A DNA stretch of 30,467 nucleotides from Isoetes engelmannii (Eukaryota > Streptophyta > Lycopodiopsida > Isoetales > Isoetaceae), in the NCBI GenBank assembly GCA_011763485.2, contig JAANSK020308152.1, positions 1 through 30,467 of the forward strand, read 5' to 3'. The notes under the pieces were generated by a model that was not told the DNA's origin, searched no databases, and saw only the letters and a program-made list of their open reading frames with translations. Numbering within the stretch: the stretch's first letter is position 1; each line of letters begins with the position of its first letter. Positions 1-11,400 of the stretch are shown piece by piece. A program made the translations under genes and the position numbers.

Positions 1-1240
1 ACATCAGTTGTGAAACATTATTGTTCAAGTTCTCTTGTTCTCTTGTACCCTAGTGGATATGTACATATTCTTGTGTTGTATATAGATTCTTTAGTCTTCT
101 TGAGTATTTTGAGTTCCAGATTGTAATTTTCTTGTAACCTTTGACCTCATTCTGTATGTGTAAGGGCAATCCACAGTGCGTTAGCACATTTTTTATGTTA
201 TCCTCCATGGATGATTATTTGGTATTTTTAGATTTTTAGTGATTAACATGTGGGCGATTTTTTTTTTTTTTTTTTTGGAAGAGAATTTATAGAATTTATA
301 TTGTTGTTTTATTGGGCAATTTTATTTGCTTCACAAGTTTGATTTTATCACAACTCCAGAAACACATACTATATTTCAAAAGCGCACCAAAAGAAACCAA
401 ATATCACAGCATTGAGCATTTCACATGTGACATACTCTACTTTTGAAAGTTTTGATGAGGATCCCAAAATTTTCTATGATACTCCTCTTCTAAAGTAAAA
501 GGTGGAACTTATGCCTGATTAGTTAGAACCCAATTCAGATAACTTGAATGGTCCAAGAAAAACCTAGTTCCCCTCATCTGGCATTATAAATATCAATATA
601 AAGCTTCAGTATAATATAATTTTGCATAGCATTGAAAAATAATCAAAATCTCCTTTAAAACCTCTCCACAAACCTTATAATGACAATATCATTTGTTCCT
701 ATGGGTATTTTGCTCACATTGCCATGTAATTGTGGTATGGTGTGAGGAAATCTTTGTAACTTTTGGGAACTCGTAACAATTGCAACCTTGTAGTTTGTGT
801 TAACTCTTAAACCTTGGAAACTCACTCTCCAAGTGTATGCTTTGCATCAAATTTGTGGTCCTTTCAACAAAATGAGTTATACACCATTCAATAAGCATAA
901 ATAGGTCTTGATTAAGTATCAGTATCAAGTATTATATCCTTCTTTGGTGGCAAAAATGTGAAAGATTACATACAATCCAAGATATCACATTGTCGGTGTC
1001 CCTTTATTCAAACAAAGGCTATCTCAACCTTGTTCAAGTACCCACATTTGCCGTACGAATTAATTAGTGTATTTCCAACAATCAGGCTAGATTCTAAGCC
1101 CCTATGGAGAGCATGTGCATCTATCTTTTTCTTCAGCTACTGCTGTTGAACAAGAACATAAACTCAAGATTGTGATAAAAGCTACTGTACTTGGCTCCGC
1201 ACCTTCCAGATGCTTGTTCTAATAAAGGTCAAGAGCACCT
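1..1240. other. Intergenic, nothing recognised
   Basis: AT-rich sequence with a long T-run near 260-276 and only short chance frames (for example 958-1149 plus). I see no gene, RNA or complete element. Confidence 0.4.
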
Positions 1241-1801
1241 CTACCCTACCTGTTCTAAGCATAACCTGAGGCCATAACATTCTTGGAAGATCTCCTCCAA
1301 AACTGATTGATCCGACAAATCAAAGCTCGTCTTTTTGTCCTTTTCCTTCGTCAAATTGAGGCACCGGATGTCGGCATCTTTTGCCGTTGCAGATGCTAAG
1401 GAATCATTATACATGAAATTGCTCTCTACTCTCCCGACGGATTCATGCACTTCATAGCGCAGATAAGGCGATAGAAGGCAAAGATTTTTTGGCGCAAAGC
1501 AGAGAGCCATTCTGAAGATTCCTTGGGTGCTAAGCCACCCAAGACTGCCATAAAGAAGAAGAGCAAGAAGGAGAGGACATTGCACATCGAAGAAAATAGC
1601 GAGGATTCCATACCTAGACAACCCTAAAAATGAGATGCGCGATGTCTGGATGTCGGAGGCTGCAGAAAAGACCATACAGTACATAAATAATATGTACATA
1701 CTTGGGTCCAAACCATAGTAAGAAAATGTTAAGATGAAAAGAATGTTGGGCGCACACTTATAAATACATACGCCATACAATAAACAATATAGATATTCCA
1801 C
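1241..1801 (-). other. Unassigned 186-codon open frame
   Basis: A long open frame for such AT-rich DNA. The N-terminal two thirds is hydrophobic (FILTFSYYGLDPSMYILFMY; PLLLALLLYGSLGWLS). The C-terminal third is charged (KDADIRCLNLTKEKDKKTSF). On the opposite strand a short basic/acidic frame (TAIKKKSKKERTLHIEENSE) overlaps it, so the hydrophobic part could be the shadow of that. It lies just past the 3' side of the LINE fragment. No family recognised; may not be a gene. Confidence 0.2.
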
Positions 1802-1869
1802 AACCTTATATAAATATACATTTTACGCGATGAACCATTGTTTGTGATATTTGTACATTGTACATTGTT

Positions 1870-2900
1870 ATGTGATGATCAGGGGCATAATTGAGCCCGC
1901 TTATCCAATACCTCATGAATGTATGATGCCAATGTTCCCACTGCAAATGTATTCATCATCACATGTAGTGGTTGGTTATCAACCCCTCATAGCGAGTCTG
2001 AAAAGGTGCAAATGTCGGGCAGTGTTGAAGAGTGTGACTCTTATCTTCTACAACTCCCGGCTAGCAGCATTGGCAAATCTTCTGTTTTCGCTGTTCCCGG
2101 GCCCATTTACATGTTCTGATTCTTAGGCGATGTGCCCATGTGCGAATGGAGGGAATCGCTCTATGATTCTTCAGGGGCAGATGTGCTAGAAGGTACCATT
2201 GTGAACCCTGGCAAGTGTAGGGTTGATCTGAATTTTGTAGTGGAATATTTTCACCATCTCTAAAGCATCATGATCCCAAAGTCTACTCTGGAAACATGTG
2301 TCTAGATCCATTTCACGTGATTGTGATCCTCCTCATTATCCACATGTATGCATCTGTATTCCTGGACCCCCCATCTAGAAAACCATGTAGATCTCTTCTC
2401 TTTCCAGTAGGCTTTGAGACGTTGTAGGTCCCTAACCATGGAGTAGGCGAGATTTGGAAGACATGAATCCTCCATGCTTATTACCTTTTGACAATAGAGG
2501 ACATGACGTTCAAGAGCAGTTCTTTGCAGAGGCAGGCTGGAACCCAATCTCTTGCAGAAGAATTTGATATGGGACTATGGTTTTGACTCCAAGTGTTCGG
2601 GTCAGAAAAGCTTTATGTACCCACTCCAAGTCATCCCAAATAGCAAGTGTTAGCATTGGCCCCCAAACTTCCACGCCATACAGAAGCACTGGTTCCACCA
2701 AAATACTGAATGAGTGTGACTGGTGTGACCCTGTGACAATCTTTCCCGCCTGTTGTGGCCGGCTGCCTAATACAAGAACCCCACTTCCAGATACTTGTAT
2801 GTCTGCACCACCTCCACATCCTGGCCCTGGTAAGTGAAGCGACATGCCATGGAGAGGGAACATGACATGGCATATTCCCTTCACCAACGATACAGATCAA
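1870..2900 (-). mobile_element. 5'-truncated LINE fragment (RT C-terminal and Cys region)
   Basis: On the minus strand the frames read in order: DIQVSGSG-type sequence, SFSILVEPVLLYGVEVWGPM, LEWVHKAFLTRTLGVKTIVP and YQILLQEIGFQPA. These are the conserved tail of plant LINE reverse transcriptase (VKPVLLYGVEVWG...LGVKxxTPY). Toward 1900 there follow decayed matches to the LINE C-terminal region (a GTLASYIHEVLDKR end). Frames shift at least twice (near 2500-2560 and 2830) and internal stops are present near 2300-2400, so it is dead. No intact tail or target duplication was identified. Confidence 0.75.
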
Positions 2901-5171
2901 GAAGTTATACAATTTTTTTTTTCACTGGCACACTGGTCTAACATCCTATGCCATGCTTTGCCTCTTTGTTCAAACATCAAGTCTCCTAAAGTGCTCCGCC
3001 AAGCTTGTGTCATATCAAGAGTGTATTAAGTATTCTTTCCAACTACGCTTTTTGAAACAAGTTTATTGTCCTAGGATTCTTACATGAATATAATAATAAA
3101 GAAGCTTCTAAAGTATTATATTCCTCATCTGCATAACACCCATTTCATGTCATCTACACCAATAGTACAGAAACTATTTGGGTCCTTCAATGAAATAAAT
3201 GATTAAACGAGTGTCGATCTGCACATCATTAGAGAAGACAAGAGAAAGGCTAAGATGCATATTCTTTTTATGCTATCAATTTGACTTTCGAAAATAGAAA
3301 ATGAAAAATTGTTACATGCGCATGTTTTTGTTATCCCTATTATAGTCGCAGGTGCGAGTTTCTTGAGTGTTCTTTTTACAATCAGGTTTTCGAATGGTAG
3401 TTGGAAGGTGGACAAAATATTTAATATGCTCTTAACTTTGATTTAGAAATGGCAAAGTTAGACAATCGAAATCTCAGAGATGGAACGGTTTCTTGGTGCA
3501 TGTGCCTCCGCTGCGGCTAGGGCGACTGCGAGAGAGAGAGACCGCCCCTCTCTCTCATCTTCCGGCACTGCTGCAACATCTCTGATCCATATCTTTCTTC
3601 CTTCTGATGCTAGCAGGGGCTTGGCGATTTGCAAGAACTAGGTTTTGTGCTCACGGTTCTATTTCTTGAAGAAGTTTTGAGGTGGGTCTTGCTGTTATTT
3701 GCCTTATACCACTAAGGTGGTTTTGTGCTCTTTGCCTTAGAGCAAATGTTCCTCTGAATGAAGAGATAGAGCCAGTGTTTCATTAGCAGATGCTTATTCT
3801 TGCAAGATTATTCCAGGTTCTATAAAGGGGATACGTCATGTGCGTTCGTACGGTAGCAAAAAATCCCCCTTGTATACGGAATATTAAACTTAGATTTGAA
3901 CCCCTCCATATGCAATTTACCCCAAAGACATACGTAAACACTCCCATAAAACTCCATTCCTGTATATATACGTACGTAAATTGGTAAAAAAAAAAAAAAC
4001 GTCTAACTCAGGCAGTTTATACTTAAAAAATGGTGAATCCCTTTTGGATGGCCAGCTCTTTCTTTCACTCTTTCTTTGGTACAGGTTATGTTTATATGAT
4101 CAGAAAGGCTTCTTGATAAGGAATTTATTTGGATCAACCCAGAACTAGAGAATTGGATTGAAAGTATAAAGACAAAGATTGTATGATGGTTTTACATGCT
4201 TTTTTATTTCTTTAAGCACTCGGTTCTTGGTACTGTTATGCCAAGAACTTCACAACCAACTTAAGTACTGATATGCTTATTTGGGGATGCTCAAATATTG
4301 AAACGTTTAAGTAAGAGCTTGCTCTTATGCTGCAATGCTTGGGCATCATTATAGTTTTGTACTATCGTATAAATATGAAATTAACTTTGCACCCGCATGG
4401 CCATATTTCTTTTCAGTTATCATTACTTTGGAAGATCTTTATAGTTCCTCTATTTCAGTTTGCTCTTTCGGGAGTCCACATGGCTTGCCCTTGTATTATG
4501 CACATTATCTGGTTACTAGGTGGAGAAATACATGAGCTTCAAGCATATTATAAGCAGTTTAATTAGTGTGTTAAATTCAAAAGCGCAAGTAGAGGATGAA
4601 GATGTTGAGGTTACTCCTATAGTAATTCTCTATAAGTATGAAGCATCATACCTTTTATTATTTTTTTGTATAATATATAAAATATATCATTCTCTCAACG
4701 AGAAAAAAGAAAAGAAAAAAGGAGACTCATTAGTAGGCACTACTGCTAAAACCCAACGATAAGATCAGCATTTGCATCCCAGCTCTGATCACCATAAGAA
4801 GATTGAGTTGTGCAAATATTCAAATATGTTCTTTTTGATTTCTCAACCCCCTATAAGAAGATTTGAGTTGTGCAAATATATTATCGAATATGTTCTTTTT
4901 TATTGTTTTCTAATAACTTTGTAGTAGATTAATCAGGTGTATTATTTTGTCCACCCTTATATTTATCATGTTAGGATCCATCACTATGTTGGCATAGTGT
5001 ATGTCTCTCATAGACCATTGGACGCTAAAAAAATGCTGCTCCTCTTACTCTTTTGTAAACGAAAAAAAAGAAAAGTTCTCAAATTGGTGCATCTCAAGGA
5101 TAGTGGACGCACAAAACTTTTCTTGTACCTTTGTGACAACCAGTTTAATTGTTCTTTAAGGGACAATCCTA
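2901..5171. other. Intergenic between LINE fragment and phototropin 3' end
   Basis: It holds a locally GC-rich island with a GA-repeat and a 58-codon plus frame from ATG 3480 (MERFLGACASAAARATARER...). It also holds several short frames around 4330-4760, and an A-rich stretch at 4690-4720 after TATCATTCTCTC that could be the tail of a non-LTR insertion on the plus strand. Nothing is firmly assigned. Confidence 0.3.
4794..4902 (+). repeat. Imperfect direct repeat, two units
   Basis: ATAAGAAGATTGAGTTGTGC...ATATGTTCTTTTT (from 4794) recurs from 4853 as ATAAGAAGATTTGAGTTGTG... The period is about 59 bp, with small length differences between the units. Confidence 0.8.
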
Positions 5172-5177
5172 TTTATT
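5172..5177 (-). terminator. Candidate poly(A) signal of the phototropin gene
   Basis: AATAAA on the minus strand lies 185 bases past the stop codon, at a normal distance for a plant 3' UTR. No cleavage site can be read from sequence alone. Confidence 0.4.
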
Positions 5178-5361
5178 TGTTAAACCGTTAAGATGCATAA
5201 TATAGCTTCAAAGAACTAAAGCATCTTTGAAGCTGGAGTTGCATTTATAAGAAGCGATCAAGCTTTTCAACTATACATAATCACATACATTGACTTGCTT
5301 GAACCAAACATAATTGTCGATTACATATCAACCAATTTTCGGTGTTTTTTTCATATACATT

Positions 5362-5457
5362 TCAAAACATACTCGTATCTTCATGATCATTTGTCTCTTC
5401 CTCAAAATTTTTTGTTGTTTCTATCAATTTAATTGGAACGTCCAATATAGGTGGTTC
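5362..5457 (-). other. PHOT: Phototropin exon 22: C-terminal tail and stop
   Basis: This exon follows a gtgtaatag acceptor and is phase 0, matching exon 21 across a 2.0-kb intron. It encodes [13 protein letters not shown], an acidic stretch ending HEDTSMF, then TGA: 31 residues. PPxLDVPxxLI after PLIRxM is the family's post-kinase signature (for example PPPLDAPL in Arabidopsis phot2). It is short and was found by searching for that motif. Confidence 0.88.
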
Positions 5458-8400
5458 CTATTACACAAAAACACGTGATACTGTAAGATGGTTACCTTGA
5501 TAATGTAAATAACACAAATCCAAACAATTTCTATACTTTAAGTTCATTACGTAATCAGTACAACCAAGCTTTATAAGTTATATTTTACAACTAAGACAAG
5601 TCAAAGGAAATATTTATTTAAGGCGGGAAAGAAAACGAGACAAAAAAACCACTATATATATTGTGACAAACCAATACATGTTAACTGGGAATCTTCTTTG
5701 TTAAGGACAAACCAATAAATATGAACCCAAGAATTCCATCGTTAAAGCTTCTCCTAATTGCAGCTCAACATTATCCTTATTATATGTGATGCTTTATTGC
5801 AGTCGGAGGTGTCATATAGAATATGCCCCATTATAAAACTATCTGATATGGTTTAAAGTTAAGGGAGGGCCTAATATGATTATGCAATAGGCAAAATTAG
5901 ATAGAGCTAATATATATATCATGGTTGGAAACAAAAAGGACAATGGCAAAGGTTGCTAAAGAAGGCTAAAGCCGAGAAGACATTTATAAATAAACCTAAA
6001 CTTCAAGTGGCAATATCTACCCAACCAGAGTTTCAATTCGGGCGAATTTTACTTTTCTGAAACCGGTTCGGAGTCTAGTTTCAGAAATGGGGCAGCACGT
6101 TCTGTGGTTCATCCATATAAGGATGAAAAGATCGAAATGTGACAAAGGGTAAAAAAGGACTGCTTTACTCCTTCACTATTGAGCCTGATTCTAAGAAATC
6201 AATTACTCTTTGTTAGAGCTTCTGCTGATCTTGTTCAATAATCTGTTGCTATCCCTAAACCTAATTCTTGGAGTCTTATATTATGCACTGCTAGCTTGAG
6301 AAGAGGAGCTAGAAGTTGGCATATGTTGCAACCTGATATTGCTAGCTCAGTGGCACGGTTGGGTGGAGAGCTCATTTGAATAAGGCTTTGGCTACTAATT
6401 TGTGTAAAAGTTTTTATGTTTGTTCAAGTATTCAGGCTAAAATCGTATCAATTGGTATTAGAGCGCGATTTCGATTCCGAACTATGGGTAGTGGAACTAT
6501 TATCATGATCTCTTTCGTGATCATGAAGCAGGTCTAGAGTTTTAAAGGATGCTAGAATCCAACAAAGCAACAAAGAGGGAAAATATTCCAACGAAACAAG
6601 AACTTAAACAAATTCTCGAGTTTAACTAAAGTAGTTCTTAAGTTATTCATGACATGAGATAATTGCAGATGCGTGGGTTTTTTAAGGAGACTAGAAACGT
6701 GTGTCTGGCGATGCCGGACATTAATTGTGGACGTGTGGAATAGGTAGACATTATAGAGTTTGTGGGGGAATAAAGAGTTATAAATTTTATCACATCCATA
6801 GATGTAATATAGTGCCAAAGGTCGGGCAATAGCCGTGCTTGCATGCATGAAATAGGTAAAAATAATGCAATGTGTAGATGGAAGCTAAGATGTGTAGCCG
6901 AATGTCTAGTACATGGTGAAGCTTGAGCTCCAATTGTAGCATAGCTAATACATTTTATAATTCCAAACAAAATAACTAAGCTGAAGCAATCTTCAACATA
7001 TTTGGATTTCTACTTTTGTCAAACCTGGCATCATAACTCTAGTTAATACGGCCAGCTTGAGGTGCAGTCGCACCAACGTAGACAATTGAACCAGGCATTA
7101 GTCGTGGGCATGTGAAATGTGTAAATTCAACAGAAGTCTACTACAGATTTGCTATTCCATTGAAGAATGGCAAATGCGTCTCCAAGAACCCACACCCACA
7201 GTTTTCTTGACGATAAATGAGCTGAGTCTGCTATTCTGAAGGAGGCCTAGACTTTATTCTCTATGGGAGACCCTTAAAAGACCAAATAAATACAGCAAAT
7301 TTCATCGTCTGGAAGCATACCCCTAGGTTGAAAATGCAAATAAATCTGAGGCAAGTAATCAAGAAACAAAATAAACAGCAGTAAAGCTTATTATACAAGA
7401 TCTGCCTCCTAGCTGGTTCCATGCGCCCCATTAGAGGGACTATCTGATGTCAGAAGGGAGGAGGAAAGGAGAGAGCAAATACCATGGAACGAATCAAAGG
7501 CCAATTGATTCCTTGAAAGAACGTATGCATCTTTACATCATATGCTCCTTTCAGAGAACCCAATCGCTTTGCAGGATCTCTTTCTAGTAACGCCCTAATG
7601 AGTTGCTTTGCTGCTAAGCTCACCTGGATTGAATAACATATATGACCAGATTTTTTTTAGTCCTTTTCATATCCAACATTTTATTCCCGTACCATGTGTG
7701 CTAGCATTAACGGACCATTTGCAGAAAAGGTCTTACCGATATACTTCTTGGGAACTTCAAGGGTTTTGTAAGTACATTTGAAAACGTTCTTTGCCTATTT
7801 TTCCCACGGAAGGGAGTTCTTCCATAGAGCATTTCGTACAAAAGGATACCTGTGTTCATGTTAAAGATAAAATAATAAGAAATCCTTCCGAACAAGTCAA
7901 AATATACATTTCACTGGTGGTTGATCCAAATTTATTGACTACCATTCAATCATCCATGGACAAATGGCAGTTACATACGAGAGAAACAATGAGGTGAACA
8001 CTGATCCTTCAACATTGTCGTAATATGCATTTATGAGGCGACCAAAAAGAGTATAGTATCAACTGGATCATGGTTATCAATTTCCAGGGAAACAATTGTG
8101 AGATGATTGATTCTTAACTGTCATAATGCCATTAACTATTCTAAAAGGTTTATGGGACGAACTTTCATCTTTCCTTCATTACCAAAACTCAAAACAATGG
8201 TATCATCTTCTGTCTTGATTACAATTATATCTTCGGATAACAGTGGGGAAGATATACTGCACTTCCAAGTTGTAGAGTAATATCTCTTGCTTTGTGATGA
8301 TGTGCCTACATAACAAGGAGGGCTGCATTTGCTATGCAGGAAGAGAAACATGTGCACTAACAAGATGAGCTGACACCCAGCAATCTATCTTTATATGCGC

Positions 8401-11400
8401 CTTGATTCCCCAAGAAGAACTTCCCCCATGAAATGCAGGGATAAGTTACATACAACATTTTGCCTGTAAGAAGCATGGTAATAAAGCCACCTCGTACACC
8501 ACATCTGCTCCTATAATTGATTAATTCCTCTCTGCAGTGGCTTCTTGTTTCCCTCTCGTCTGGTTGTTCATTTCCTACCGGGTCATCCGCATCTCCAATG
8601 TACTGGATATTTGAAAATCTGGAAATCTACCCATTAAAGATTTCGATCCAGTGGCAGATTTCCGAAGCTATATTTTTATTTTTCATTGGAGTGCAGGGAG
8701 TACTGTATGTTTTACTCTCTTTGAAGGCTTCTGGTATGAAGCTCCCTCTCCTTTCAGAATGACATTTTAAATCTGATCAATGTAAGAATACAGAATAGGT
8801 GTTTCTTTTATTGTTTTTCCCTGATTGTTTGTCTTCTAAGTTTCGAGAGCACATGTTGCAAAATAGCTTATCTCAAAACCAATTATTTAGAATAAAAACG
8901 ACGGTTATCCAGAGCTGTTTGGTAACTACCACCAAATTTTTGGTCTTATATGAGATTGTGTACACCTTCATTAAATTGCAACCATCCATGTTGACAAAGT
9001 ACTGATTAACACTTTAGTTTATATCGATGATAACTTTAGTTTATGGATATGTCTATGACAGAAAGACAGTTTGAGTTCTATAGGGAGTGTTACTACTATC
9101 ACAGGGGAAAGACAGATGCATATTGGAATCTCTTGCTGCTCAAGGCCTGTTCAAATGTGAATGATTTGCTGTCTGCTTTAAACTGGAGAAAGTACACTAG
9201 CTTCATTCACCAGCCAGCTTTCAAAGACCACTTCACCCATCTGAATTCCTACCAACTCTAACTTCCAAAACTCTTCATCTTTCATTTTCTTTAACTTGTG
9301 CAGGTTTTTTGGCTCATCTTGTATCTTCATGGTCTTCTGTGAAGAACTTTTTGGAGCACATAGGATTTCTGGTGTAGTTGTGTTTATATGGTTCGAGTGT
9401 GTATACTTTTGTTATGGAGCAAAAAACAGTCAGTGAACTATAGTTCTATTTCTGCTCGATGTGATGCTACTTGGAGTTGCTGGTCTTCTCTACTTTTTTA
9501 GAGGAAGCTTAATTTCCTATCTCTGGAAATTGTCTTTATCTCTATGACTATCTACCGTGCTAAACTTCTTACTTACTATTTTATGGCATGGTTTGATCTC
9601 TATGGGTACTGCATATTGATCTTTATGGTCATGCTCTTGCCCATTATGTACTTTTCTTTCTTTAATTAATGGAAAAATATCTCATTCTCTCAAAATAAAA
9701 AATAATGAAATTTTAACTATCTTAGTCCTAATCCTTCTTTGCTTAATGCATATAATCGACATCATTTTCTCTCCCTTAGGTTAATTTCCCCTTGCCTAAT
9801 TCATATAATCAACATCTCTACTTCCAGACCCTTTGATTTCTATCAGCTGATGGTTTTATAATGAGACGAGAAATTCTCTATGGGACAGTTCAGGGTGTCT
9901 CTCACCAGTTGGAAATTGCACTGGGGCGTGCTAAATATTTTAGTCGGAGGATAGGAAATGCACTTTATCCAATTTGAACTGATGGAGTAGAAAGAGCATT
10001 TCATCTTTACCTGACCTGTCTATTACATCATAAGAGGGAGCTATCATTGTCTCTTCAGACCCTAAAGCAACTCTAGGAGCCCAAAGCACACATTCTTACT
10101 TGGAAATGTTGCATAGCAAGCAGCATCCCACAGCTGCAAACTTTGCACCTGATTGGCTTAAGAATGCAGACCAACTTGTATTTTCAGAGATAATATTAGC
10201 GGCATCGTCTAGCAAAGAATCTAGTATTCCAGGGAGAATCAAGCACATTGAAACTACTTCTTGAGGGAGAAGGTTATAAATGGTTCAATTCATACTGAGT
10301 ATTGCCAATCCATTGATCAAATTGCTGACACCAAACCATTAGAGACAGCTGCTAAGTTTTGAGGATTTCAGAACCGCGCTTAACATGGTAGACACAAAAT
10401 ATCACAGTAAAGAGAGGGTGTAATGCGATATAGGTTAAATGTTAGTCCCCTGGGTAATTTTGCACAGGTAAGACTAAGGTGTAACTTATCGTTTTATTTC
10501 CTCTTTGCATATGCAACCTTCTCTCCTCCCCTAGTCAACATCTTCGACTGTTGATTATTTTTGCAAGGTAAGTTTCAGTCCCCCGTTTGCTTGAAAATAA
10601 TATCTTCTGGCAAGAACTTTTACAACATAACCTGGATCCATGAATCTGATGTCGCTGCTAACAGATTTGTAAGCTGAAGAGCCTAACAAAATGTCCTTGC
10701 CACAGCTCTTGATCATACCTACCTCATGCTGCAGTGCACCCTAGCTTCCATGCTTTCATTTTGTTAAGAAACTGACCCATTGACTGCTTTTCTGTCCTAA
10801 TTTTCTCCTTCAATGTGCCACGCTTTGTTGGTCGAAGTCCTTCAAGAAAAGTTGAAACATCTTAAAATTTGGCAGCTGAAGCTGAATAATGGCATCTACT
10901 CATAAAATGATGGTGGAAATCACACTGTCAGCCTTTTTTGTAATATTCATGAATGACTTCTCCCATCCTAATTTGCATTGGTCAGCTTGGCACCTTAACA
11001 AAACTTGAAGGGATCCATAACATTCATTCCTGATCACCTTTCTTGGACGAGTAAGACCCAAGAATCACTACTGTCTCATCCTCCAAAAAGACTTGCAAAA
11101 GTATAAGACTTCCCACAAGCTTGCCTTCCAGCAATCCTCCACTCCATAGGACCTGCAAGTGACAAATAACAGTCGCTGCAAAATGAATGCCCCTGAACAA
11201 TGCTCTTGAACACTTAGGTATATCAGGAGATTCTTCTTGGATATCCCTCAAAGATTTGTCCATCAAAATTATCAAGATCAAAAACATGCATTCAAAACCA
11301 GCATACCCAAAAACAGCATGTCCAAAAGTGAACAATCAACTTTGTTTATGGCAATCCCGCCTTAGATGTTTACAGCACAGTTGCCCAGCTATTCAACAGG

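Noticed and set aside
7240-7260. RPPSE sequence on the minus strand as a candidate tail exon
   Set aside because: It stops at once and lacks the LDVP motif that 5362-5457 has.
7447-7483. Reading through the donor after PLIRSM to an early stop as the natural C-terminus
   Set aside because: The true tail ([11 protein letters not shown]) is found in phase at 5457-5362 with a proper acceptor, and the read-through residues do not match the family.
8136-8363. 75-codon minus frame with [20 protein letters not shown] as a missing phototropin exon
   Set aside because: Exons 19 and 20 join in phase without it, and phototropins have no such segment there.
9043-9261. 72-codon plus frame in intron 19 as a gene
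   Set aside because: Short, no recognised motif, lies within an intron of an intact gene.
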